A DNA stretch of 64,000 nt from Sitta carolinensis (Eukaryota; Chordata; Aves; Passeriformes; Sittidae): contig CM063283.1 in assembly GCA_032173965.1 (NCBI GenBank), forward strand, positions 108,028,108 to 108,092,107, given 5' to 3'. Of this stretch, positions 24,101 to 34,640 are shown in pieces. Under the pieces are notes generated by a model. It made no database searches, was not told the origin of the DNA, and was given only the letters and a program-made list of their open reading frames with translations. The stretch's first letter is position 1; each line of letters opens with the position of its first letter. The position numbers and the translations under genes were made by a program.

Positions 24101-26855
24101 TCAGTGGAAATAAATTCTTTTGTGGTGAAACAAAAAATTCTGGGTGGAAGCAAAAGTAAATTCCCATACCTCTGCTGAGTATGAAGAATGCTGAAGTGTG
24201 CTCCTGTGCAGAAGGCAAGCAGAAACCTGAGTACTATTCAGGTCAGGCTGTAAATCCACTGAAGCCAGGGGTTATTCACAGGCATTTCAGGGCTAACAGC
24301 ACATCCTGTTGTAAAAGTGAACTTTAGCTTTTACTCATTTCTCGGCAACTGTTCTGGATATTTGCCATTTCTTGATATCCTCTTAAATATTTTGTCTTGG
24401 AATAGAAATCTGGAAATCATTTCTATGTATCTAAATATTTATCCTGAGGCTTTTCAATTATTAATGTGCATTTAATCCCCTACCTATGTGACTGAACATG
24501 AAAATGCAAATATCTTAGTGACTAATTATATCCTTGAAATCTGGTTCTCTTTTTTTTTCCTTTTTTGGTCACCTAACTATTTTAGTTTAGCTCTCCAAAG
24601 CAAAACTCTGTTATCCTAGCATTCCCTGGCAGTCCCATCACCCCTTCCAGCTGAGGGAATGCTCAGGCCCTTGGATGTGCAATGACCAAGAGCCAATCCA
24701 ATCCCCCCAGTGCAAAATTTCTCCCGTGAATGAGTCACTGGGTAAAGAGCTCAGCAGTGTTTGTTTTTCCTGCCCTGCACGATAAGGCCTCTAATGCAAT
24801 TTAAAGCTTTTCATAACAAAGAACAGAGAATAATATCAAATTTCATTTTGGCGCACTAAAGGGAGAAGGTGCCATCTGTTCTTTATGCTGCTGTTAATGA
24901 ATGTGCAGAAGAGAGGGACCCAGCCACGGCTGGCACTGCACTGCTGCAGGAGCAGCAGCAAGCCCAGTCCCCAGAGGAACCTTCCCGCAGCACAGCACCC
25001 AGGTATGGACACATCCCTGCTCCGGAGCCCCAGGAAGGGGAGTCCCTGCCAGGCAGACCCTGAGTTAGGACCTGCATTCACCTCAGCGACAGGAAACAGC
25101 TTTAAACTGGGAGGGGGTGCAGGAGGAACCCATTTGTGCAGCCAAACTTTCCCAGGAGGAACTAAAGTGCTGCAAACTTGGCGAGTGGCTGGAAAAGGCT
25201 CAGCCACGGCCAAGCACTTGGGGACACAAAAGGAGCTCTTCTGCTCCGTGCAGTAAACACCACGTTCCTAATGATTTGCAGCTAACTCAGCTGTGAAAAT
25301 GCACAGCAGAAGCTTTGGCGTGGGGTGTGTCATGTCAACAGGAAACAAAGGAGGTGTACCTACATCTTTTTGCATGTGCAGGCAAGAGAAGAATGGTTGG
25401 CAAGGGTTTTCCAGCTGCAGAAATGCCTTCATGACTTTTAAGAACAAAGTCTTTAGTAAGATTGTGTTATAACGAAGGTTTGGACAGAGACCTTCTGGGA
25501 GAGATTAAAGGAAGGCACGGAATTACTGCATGACAAAGAATGAGAGCTTGTCAAGAAAGAGAGGTAAATCATGGAGGGAGGAGGACAGTGCCTTGACAGA
25601 AGGGACAAAGTAAAAAATCAAGATGCTGCAGGTAAGGGTTTGACACAAGGGGTCATGTGAAGTTCAAAGTCAGACTCACAAAAATTGGCATATGAAGAGA
25701 CACAGCCTGTGACAGCCAGTATAAACTAACCCCTGTGCAGGTAAAGGTTGTGCAAAAATCTAATGCATTGCATTGCTCTGCAGAAGAATTGGCAAGAACC
25801 TGTGGACGGTGCATGGCCTGGACAGAGAGGAAGGGAAATATGCTCCAAACAAATCCTGCAAAGAAACAAAACCAGTGCAGGCTGGCAGGAGTGATCCAGT
25901 CATCTAAAGACAGAAGAATATCCATGGATCCCAAGCTGGATACCTGCAAGAGAAGCGCAGACAAACTGTGGTGGGGGAAAAGTTCCAATTTCCAGTGACT
26001 GCAGGCAAAAATGCTCTTTGAGTTACAATGCTGTCACACCTCAGTTCCCATCAGCAGGATGCCTTTATGCTGGGTCAGAGCAATGAAGGAGGGATCAGAG
26101 GGATGTCCTCCAGGGGACATGAGTGCTCTGAACCCAAAGAAGAGAGAACTCATGCAGCAGGGCTTTATAGGGTCTCCTGGCACTCAGTGCTGACCAAGAG
26201 AAGTTCAGAATGTGAAGCAGAGTCCTTGATTCTGGGTATTTTCTGAAGCACGGGGTATAACCCTGTTCCCTCTGCTTATCAAACCTGGAGCTCTGGCTTC
26301 AGGATGAGGCTTGTCTCCCAGGATGACTGGGCAGCATCTCTTGCTGCAATTAAACCTCCAAACAAAAAGGAAGAGGGTCACCTCTGAGCAGCCCACTGCC
26401 ATCCCTGACACTAACAGACATTTCTTTTCCCCCCTAGTAATCCTGGGGTGTGTTTATGGCATCACCCTCTGCCCCTCACACCAGCCCCTCCCTCTCTGTG
26501 TTCCAGGCAGCTGAATAGTTCTCACTGGTCTGGCATGAGCAGCTTCCCATGAACAGAGACTGGTTTTTATCAATACCAGCTTCCCAGAGATTTCTTTCCC
26601 CCCAGACTGTTTGTTTACTAAAATGCTTACTCTATAAATGTATGTCTCCTTAAATTATTGGTTCACTAGAGAAAACTGCATTATGTCTGAAATGCTTATT
26701 AAGGATCCAAGGTGATGGATGATCAAATAAATTATAATTACAGTGTAGGAGAGGGATTCCCAGATCCCACACTGTTGTCCCTGAAAATAAGCCTTTCTGA
26801 TTTGTTTTAGTATAGTGGAGTCAGTTCTCATGAATTGTAAGATAAACAAGAATCA
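21196..26855. other. Noncoding stretch, nothing recognised
   Basis: No gene is recognised in this 5.7-kb stretch. Frames reach about 137 codons (22648-23061, -) without a domain. AT-rich parts near 22010-22480 and 24310-24560 could be conserved noncoding DNA or simply low in GC. No transposon is identified. Confidence 0.5.
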
Positions 26856-27068
26856 TGTTTGCATTCCTTTGTAAAAGATATCACCTGATGGACTTCTCAA
26901 GTGACCAGTGAAAATGGAGAGGTGGGAACTTCTCTGTCCAATCTCTGATCACTGTCCAGAAAGTTATATATACGAGGTCAACAATAAAGAGGAGACTTCC
27001 TTTCTTCTTCTCTGCCTGAACACCTGTTGTGTGTGTTGCTGTGTGTTTCTATCTGCGTCACAGTAACA
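26856..27068 (+). mobile_element. Retroviral LTR 3' portion (ERVK/alpharetrovirus-like)
   Basis: The segment has the layout of an avian LTR 3' part. A TATA-type box (TTATATATACG, about 26964-26974) is followed within about 15 bases by an AATAAA signal (about 26981-26986), then a T- and C-rich stretch, CTGCCTGAACACCTG, and an ending near CTGCGTCACAGTAACA. A polyadenylation signal close behind the TATA box is the arrangement seen in avian alpharetroviruses. The left boundary (TG at 26856) is a guess, and I find no matching target duplication. No primer-binding site or internal region follows, so it is a solo or truncated LTR. Confidence 0.55.
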
Positions 27069-28879
27069 CCACACTCTCTCCAGATACCAGTTCCCTGCAA
27101 TAGCTCAGCAGGAGCAGGAAGCTGAAAGTGTTGAAAGGCCACCTGAAGCTCCTGATAGCCTCACACCTGCAGCAGCTATTCTCTGTCCTGCTGCACACAC
27201 GGAGGAGGACTCAGCACAACAGCTCTCCCAGCCCTGCTGGTGACCAACCCTTAATGAGTCAGAGCACCAGGGGACTCAACAGTAGGGTTTTTAACTGGGT
27301 TTTCCTCACTACTTCACATGGGTTGCCACCCCATGCTGGTGGAAGATGGAAAGTTCATGGTCTCTGGACAGTGAGGGCCCACTTACGTCGTGAGCCAATG
27401 CAGAGGAACCAGGTCATGTATGGTAAGAGGGGTCTGAAGGTGGATATGCAGGCTGTGGGGGCACAGGAGGCTTTTAAAGCAAGGGTCCCACACCCCTGTG
27501 CAGCATGTGCTCCTACATGGGGAATGTCTGCATGCAAAGGGGAAGGGTTTTACATTGGTACTTCAGTATACATGGAAAACCCCTGCTCTCCTCTCCATTC
27601 CTCTGCTGCCAAGGCCACAGTCTTCATAGGAATCATGTGATTCCTATGTTGTCAGAGCTTTGTTAGGACCACAAACCTCTTTTTACACAAGGCTTTACCC
27701 ACAGATTTCTCTGCAGGATATGATGTAGCTCCAAATGGCAAAATCTGTACACTGCACATCTCAAAAACTAACTCCAGAAACAATGGGTACATCCATAACT
27801 GCAGGTTTGTCCTCATGTCCTGAGAAACACCTTCTGCTCTGAGGTTTGCCCTTGTGCCCCACAGAGCACAGGGATTATCCCAGCAGTGATCAAGGGGAAG
27901 ACCTCAGGTTGAGGTGCAATAGAGGCAACTCAAAAAGTCCCTCATGTTTCTCTCGGGGGGAAAAAGTGCAAAATGTGGGTTGGGAGGTTGGGCAGAGAGC
28001 TTCTCTGAGGATTTCCAGTGAACCTGCTCAGAGCTGACCCAGCTGGTACATTGGAGGTGGAGAAGAGGATCTATCCACCGTGGCCCACTCCAGCAGCACG
28101 TCCTCACACAGCCCAGCTCTTCATGTGGCCATGCAGGGCCAAGAGGCTCCCAGGCACCAGTTGCCTCAATCTCCATCTCTCCCAGTTTCAGCCCTCCTGA
28201 GCTTTCTGGGTGGTAAGCTCCTCATTGAAGTTCCTCCATAAATCATTCTCTCTGTCTTTGCCTTGTACTGGGAATCCAGCAGCTACTTAATAGTTATAAT
28301 ATGGATGGTATTACACAGTGTGTCAAAATATGCTTATTATTTTTTATCAACTCTAATGCTGCAAGTAGTGTCAGCTCCTTCACCTGGCACTGTGTGCTGA
28401 TGGTGAGGAAAAATATCTCAAAAAAACCCTGGGGTTTAACCTACCTTCTTAAAACCTTTGTGGCACAGGGCTGATGTACACTGTGCTTCTTGGATGCTTT
28501 TTCAAGAAGGATTTAGTCCTTCTCAAGGGTTTCTCTTGTTGAAAATGTGGGAATGGCACGGGCAGAGCCCACAGCACGGGCAGTGACTGGAACCCATCTC
28601 AATCGCTCACTTCTGACAATCCATATCTAAGGTACTGTGTTTGTCCAAACACAGGGGAAGGCATGGTCTCTGCTCCCAGCTCCTCAGGCACCCGGAACCA
28701 TCACGGCATGACTAGACACGCAGAATCACAGGATGGGAGCTCAGTGCTAAGACTGCAGACAGAATTGCTAATGAGGACCTAAAAGATGACACAGTGAATG
28801 ATAGCAAGATCAGTAATAGCTTTCTCCCTGTAGTGACTTAGCAATTAGAAAGGGAAGAAGAAAATCAGGGTGAAATTTG
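27069..28879. other. Noncoding stretch with a short palindrome
   Basis: No gene is recognised. The longest frame is about 170 codons (27128-27640, +) and has no domain. A short near-perfect palindrome lies at 27625-27648. Confidence 0.5.
27625..27648. repeat. 24-bp inverted repeat
   Basis: Two perfect 11-bp arms, CATAGGAATCA and TGATTCCTATG, are separated by only TG. It could bind a dimeric transcription factor or extrude as a small cruciform. The arms contain GGAAT/ATTCC cores, which resemble TEAD-type sites; that reading is speculative. Confidence 0.9.
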
Positions 28880-29300
28880 AGAGCTGTGCTGTCTGGAGTA
28901 CCTGCTTTTGTTTATTTTTAACCCTGCCTTTTGTCCCTCTAATCCCTTCTACAATGATTTTGCTCCCTGGCTCTGCGAAGCGCTGCATCATATTTGCAAT
29001 GCCCTGTCACTCGCATCATGTCTGCAAGCTGTCTTCTTCAGGCATGAGCTTATTTAGACAAGTTGTCAGGCTGAATGGGAAAAATCTTAAATCAATGTAT
29101 TTCAGCATGCAATCATTATAGGCTAATTTATCTGCTGCCCCACACAGCCTGCCAGGTTAAATTGAGGTCTTTCAGGCATGGTGCCTCTGAAAGTCTCCTG
29201 ATTAACAGAGCAATTTTTATTGGTAGGGCGATAACGCGATTGTTTTATGGTAATTGTTATCATTTGGACCTGTGTATATGCAAATGAGGGAGATTAAAGT
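28880..29300. promoter_or_regulatory. Candidate conserved noncoding element
   Basis: A complex, AT-leaning block with many ATTA/TAAT cores, a TTTTTATTGGTAGGGCGATAA segment, a TATGCAAATGA octamer-like (POU) site near 29278-29288 and a TCATTATAGGCTAATTTA segment. It keeps isolated CpG dinucleotides (GCGATAACGCGATTG) in otherwise CpG-poor DNA, as constrained elements often do. This is inference from composition only. Confidence 0.35.
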
Positions 29301-30771
29301 AGAGAAAATATAAAGATGATGAATATGCAGCACGTAGCCAAGATGGCAGAGGGATAGAAATATTTTCCACATTATGTTCTCCACCGTGGCTGGGGCGTGG
29401 AAGTGCTGGCTGCTTTTCCAGGCACAGGGACATCCTCATCCCACAGTGGCAGCCAAAAGGACACCTGCCTGCAGGGGACAGAACTGTGCACACTCTCAGT
29501 CCCACGTTTCTGTCTCTTTGTGCTCTGACACTGATCAAGGTGGCTGCCTCTCCTCCCAATCAAAGGGCTTTGGGGATGGAAAATAGGTAAATGGAAAAAA
29601 AGATGAAGCAGTAGCACAGGTCACATCAGTGCAAGACTTCTTGAGGTGGAGCCACTAGTCATAAGGGTACAAACTCTTATGGGATGGGTTTGAACAAATT
29701 TCAGCTGTTTTTTTGCTGGCTTTCCTGCTCATTACTTCCTATCACTTTTATTTCTCTTGCCTGTTTTTAAGTGAAGCTTGGATGTGTGAAATACATTGTC
29801 TCTACAGGTATGGACTTTTCTAACCCTCACTGGCACAACACCACAGAGCAAGACTACCCCACCAGTAAATCTAATCCCTCACCTGGGAAGAGCTGCCTCT
29901 ACAAATAAAGAGTACTCCAGCCTCTATCCCTCCAGCTCTGCTGCCCATGAAATGGAAAGTAAAACCCCTGTGGGGAAGGTCTGGGCCAGCAGTGCCAGAC
30001 TTTCTTGAGGAAACCAGCAGCAGGGCAGGAGTGTGCAGATGCTCACTGAGCCTGGATCTGCCCACTAAGAGCTGGCCTGAGCTCAGCAACTCACTTTACA
30101 TAAATCACTGAGCATGAGATCATACCCTTTTTTTTTCCTTTTTTACATTATGTTATTGAGGCTTGTGGCAAGGGGAGCAGGACAGCAAATTTTGTCTCTA
30201 TTAAAAACGTCAGGCTTTTTCTGTTTTGTAATACATTTTAGTACCCACGTGGGAGAGCACCTCTGGCTGCTCATTGCAGTTACAGCTGCACAGCCCAAGC
30301 CACTGCAGCCTCCCTTTTTGTCCATCTGCTGGAAATGAGGAAATCAGTGTAGCCCTGCCATTCTTCTTCATGTGCCACCATCCTCAGCTGTGTATTTTTG
30401 CCTTGCAAGCCTTAGCCACTCGTTCTCACTGCATCTCTCAGCTACAAGTGGCTGCTATTTGCCTGTTCCATCTTTGTCAGGAATGCTGCTGGAGCATGGG
30501 CTGACTCTGCCTTGCCCAAAGTCCCCAAAGAAGGGTAATGGCCAGCAAAAATCTGTGCACAGCAAGGGTCATGCCCAAGCTCACAATGCATTGGTGGATG
30601 GGACTGCTCCTCACTTTTGCAGAGGAACACCAGAGATTTTACAAGTTTGCTGACATTTGTGCCTGAGCAGAGCAGGGATGCAGTGCTCCAGTGTCAGAGG
30701 TGCTCTCTTCCACCAAGCATTGCTCAGGATTCTGATCCTGTTCTCATGGCCAGGAGTGCACATGGGAAGAT
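29301..30771. other. Noncoding stretch, nothing recognised
   Basis: No gene or repeat is recognised. Frames are about 112 codons or fewer. The stretch ends at the start of the ERVL LTR. Confidence 0.5.
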
Positions 30772-31323
30772 TGCGCTGGTTTTAGCTGGGACAGAGTCAA
30801 CTTGCTTCACAGTATCTTGCATGGGGTTATGTTTTAGGTTTGTGCTACAAAGTGTTAATAATTTAGTCGACTTACACAAAAACAAGGCTTTTTCTGCTCC
30901 TCGGGAGGCTGGGAGTGCACACAGAGTTGGGAGGGGACACCGCTGGGACAGGTGACACTCACTGACGACAGGGACATCCCACAGCATGTGGCCCCGTGAT
31001 CAGCCTGTGGAGCTGGGGGAAGAAGGAGGAAATGAGGGACATTCAGAGCAATGGTGTTTGTGTTCCCAAATCATCATTACATATGATGGAATCCTGCTGT
31101 CCTGGAGATGGCTGAGCGACTGCCTGCCCATGGGAAGCAGTGAATGAATTCTTTGTCTCTTTGTGTGAGTGCTGCTTTGGCTTTACCTCTTAAACTGTCT
31201 TTATCTCAACCCATGAATTTTCTCACCTTTACTCTTCTGATTCTCTTCCCCACCCATCCCACCTGGGGAGAGTGATCAAGAGGCTGTGTGGGTTTAGCTA
31301 CCACCTGGGGTTAAACCACAACA
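30772..31323 (+). mobile_element. Solo LTR, avian ERVL type
   Basis: The 552-bp segment begins TGCGCTGGTTTTAGCTGGGA and ends CTGGGGTTAAACCACAACA. These termini match the abundant bird ERVL LTR (start like TGTGCTGGTTTTGGCTGGGA, end like GGGGTTAAACCACAACA). Other shared blocks include GGTTATGTTTTAGGTTTGTG, GGGAGTGCACACAGAGTTGG, GAGATGGCTGAGCGACTGCC, AACTGTCTTTATCTCAACCC and TCTTCTGATTCTCTTCCCC. No gag or pol sequence follows, so it is a solo LTR left by recombination. The TATA region is mutated (CAGCCTGTGGAGCTGGGGGA). Orientation follows the usual position of TATAAA in related copies and is less certain than the identity. Confidence 0.88.
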
Positions 31324-31543
31324 TGCACATTTTCCTTAAAAGCTTTATTTCCTTAGCTGTCCAAGAAGAGAGCCAGTGCCTACAATAGCAGAGGTTTGTC
31401 ATGAGTGGGAAAAACTGAATACATTGAAGGCACATTTCTCTCTGCTCTGCTATTCTGTTCCATTCCTCTTTTCCTGTGTTTCTGAATGCAACCAAAACCT
31501 GGCCTTGAAAACCCAACACACCAGAGTATAACACCCTGGCTTT

Positions 31544-32121
31544 GGTCAGCAGGACCAGAGCAGTGACCACCCCTCTGTACTCAGGACTGGTGAGGCCACA
31601 CCTCCAATCCTGGGTTCCGTTTTGGGCCTCCCATTACGAGAAGGACATTGAGGGGCTGGAGTGTGTCCAGAGAAGGGCAGTGGAGCTGGGAAGGGTCTGG
31701 AGCACAAGTCCTGTGAGGAGCAGCCAAGGGAGCTGGGGGTGCTTAGACTGGACAAAAGGAGGCTCAGGGGTGTCGTTATTGCTCTCTACAACTCCCTGAC
31801 TGGACATTGTAGTCAGGTGGGGTTGAACTCTTTTCCCAAGTAACGAGTGATAGTCCAAGCAGAAATGGCCTCAGGTTGTACCAGGGAATGCTTCAATTGG
31901 GTATTAGGAAAGATTTCTTCATGGAAAGGGTTATCAGGCACTGGAAGAGGCTCTCCAGGGGAGCGGCTGAGTCCTCAGCCCTGGAGGTATTTAACAGATG
32001 TGTAGATGTGGCACTTAGGGACACAGTTTTGTGGTGGACTTGGAAGCACTGGGATAATGGCTGGCTCAGTGATCTTAGAGGTCTTTTCCAATATAAATGA
32101 TTCTATGATTCTATAATCCTA
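31544..32121 (+). mobile_element. CR1 LINE, 3' part with degraded ORF2 C-terminus
   Basis: The 5'-truncated copy keeps the C-terminal part of the CR1 reverse-transcriptase polyprotein. One frame reads [20 protein letters not shown] and [17 protein letters not shown] (about 31570-31700). After a break, another frame reads LGIRKDFFMERVIRHWKRL and ALRDTVL (about 31890-32030). These are the known order of motifs in avian CR1 ORF2, but the frame changes between them, so the copy is dead. The 3' end is complete, finishing in TGATTCTATGATTCTATAAT. It lies about 220 bp downstream of the ERVL LTR. Confidence 0.92.
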
Positions 32122-34189
32122 TATTTACCAGCATTTCCTAATGAGCCTCTGTTTTTCCATGACATTTGATTTGCCAAAACAGAGAGATTGTTTGGCTTGG
32201 TGTTCTGTTCAGCCACTGTGTGGGTCATGGACCCAACCAGGGACCTGATCGAGGATATTTCCTTTCTGCTCTCATCCCTCACACTACAGCTGGCAGCACA
32301 GAGACTGAAATTTTCAAAGCATCTCCGCTAAGTGGAAAGGATAATAAAGTGTTTTGTCATTGAGGGCTACCTCTGATTCTTCCATTCACCATCACAGAGC
32401 CTTCCCTTGCAGGGCTCTCCCCAGATACACTTCTACTGCTTTCAGTAGTGTTTTCCCCAAGAAGTCATCCTGATACAGCCACAGGCCCATCCCAGCATGC
32501 TCTTCTCTTTGAGGAGCATTGGCCAAGCTTTGGGCAAAATGAACTTTCACTCATGAGTTACAGAGACCTGAAGACATGTCTCAGAGCTATCCCTTCCTTG
32601 TGTCACTGGCAGGCATCTGTGTCAGGGATGAGGCAGCAGTTAGGCTCAGCTTTGTCCCAGCAAGGAGCTTACTGCAGCTTGCAGTCCAGACAGACTCGAT
32701 TTTTTTTAAAGCTGAAAGTCAAATTGCTGGAACAAAATCCTACAATTTCAACAGGAAAATCTGTTCAGTTGGAGCTGGGTTGCAGAAGAGGACAGATAAC
32801 TCATTTTGTGTAAGACACCAGCGAGTAATCTGATGCTTTTCTATGACTAACACAATAGGTCATGTTTGAATGGCTGATGGAGAGATGAGAGGGTTCATAT
32901 TCTATTACCAAATCCCTGAGCCATCTGGTTCCTAATGGCTTCTTTCAAAACAAAGGGAATAAAAGTTCCAAATTGTGCAATGCAAACTGGCATCCTCTCT
33001 TATACAGAAGATGCCTGTTGCTTCACATCAGCAAACGAGATCAATGCCTCCATCAATTACAGTTTCAGGTATTTCTGCCCATGCACTTAATGGCAAATAT
33101 ATCCTCATTGCTCAAGCTGGTTTAGCCCATCACTGGGAACCACAGGTTGGAAAGTGGAGGGCAGTGGCTCTTGCCACAGTGTCTGTTTGTTTCCAGTGGG
33201 GCGGGAGTGGTTTGATGGCACGGAGACAGAGAAAAGCCTGGCAGGAGCGTGGGGCTTGGCAGGGCGCTGTGGGCTGTGCCACCTGTCCCAGCTGTGTGAC
33301 ACAGTGCTGGGGTGAGTAGCACACTGGGGGATGTGTCTTTGTCCTCATCTCTGTGCTCTGGCGTGGCAGCTGCTAGCTGGGCTCTGCCACCAGAGCCAGG
33401 TGCTTCCTCATGACCCACGTGAGCCGGAGCTGCAGGCGAGGAACAAGAGCCTTTCCTATGTCACATCCTTTTTGTGTGATTATGCTTTGGCACCAGGGGC
33501 ATGTGCAGTGTGTGCTTTGCTCATGGCCTGGCTCCTGCCACAGCTTGGCACATTTTAGGGATGATTCCCCAGAAAGGCTCCCATGCTCACAGAGGCTTAC
33601 CTGCTCAAGGAGAGGTGCCCCATGCCAGCCTAAATCCTGGGCTGGGTGAAATGCAAAATGCAGACAGAAAATCCTGAAGAGATAAAATGTTTTTAAGGGG
33701 GAGCTGCTGCCTTTGTTCCTGAGGCCAAGCCCCCAGCACAGCCATGAGATGCCATCACAGTCTGGGTAGGTCAGCCAGGCTGGTGCCTTAAATTACAGGT
33801 CTGACACAGTATGTATGGCAGTGACAGCCACGGGGGCTCTCAGCAGCCAAGGCAAAAGTCTGTGGTCAAAGCAGCCCATGCCACACTCACCAAACTGGTA
33901 AAATTGCCTGAGCTAGTTTGTTTAAGTGATAGCTCAGTAATGTTTATTTTTGTGGTCATGGTGCCCCAGGGAAACCCAAGCCAGGAGTTTTTCTATCCAC
34001 ACTTTCACTGTTGTGAAGCATTCGATGATGTGGTTTTGCTTGTTGTCTAGCAAAGGCCCCGAGCCCCCTCCCCACACTGCAGGTTCTGTTCCAGGTGCTC
34101 CTGGGCCACAGCAAGATGTGTGCAGAGCTGCTGACATGTTCTGCCTTTGGTCCTACGTGTCCTTGTAATCTGAATTAAACCCACACACA
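32122..34189. other. Noncoding stretch, nothing recognised
   Basis: No gene or repeat is recognised. The GC-raised part at about 33100-33650 produces several overlapping frames of up to 114 codons on both strands, which argues against coding. Confidence 0.5.
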
Positions 34190-34640
34190 AATGAAAGGAC
34201 ACAAAATGCATATATTTATTATTCTGTATTTATCACTTGTATAATTTAGCCAAGAACATCACAACACTGTTTGTGAGATGCTATCAGGGATTACATATCC
34301 AATAAGTATGGTGTATTATCAGCATACTATAGCCCCATTATGTATAATTATACATGTTTATGGATACCCCATCACAGGCCAACGTAGTTCTTGGTTACAT
34401 CTGTGATAGGCTCCTGGTTGCATCATGTTCACAAATGTTCTGCTACCTCTAATTACGTACCTTTATAGATGTATGCTGAACTTAGTGCACACCAGCATGC
34501 CTGCACCATCAATCAGAGCCATCCTGTTGATAGGGCAGCTGATGTTTATTTACTTAATGTCTTCTGATTCTTTAAACATCTGTCTTTTAAGTGGTAGCTG
34601 CCTTACAATGGATTCATCCTGTAGTTAGACCTGACTTACA
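34190..34640. promoter_or_regulatory. Candidate conserved noncoding element
   Basis: An AT-rich complex block with ATATTTATTATTCTGTATTT, a perfect 16-bp palindrome ATGTATAATTATACAT (34340-34355) and several TAAT cores. There is no repeat-family match. The inference rests on composition; conservation is untested. Confidence 0.25.

Noticed and set aside
28720..28745. CR1 3' tip on the - strand (CAGAATCACAGGATGG)
   Set aside because: Only about 16 bases match, and the expected next block of CR1 is absent, so chance is likely.
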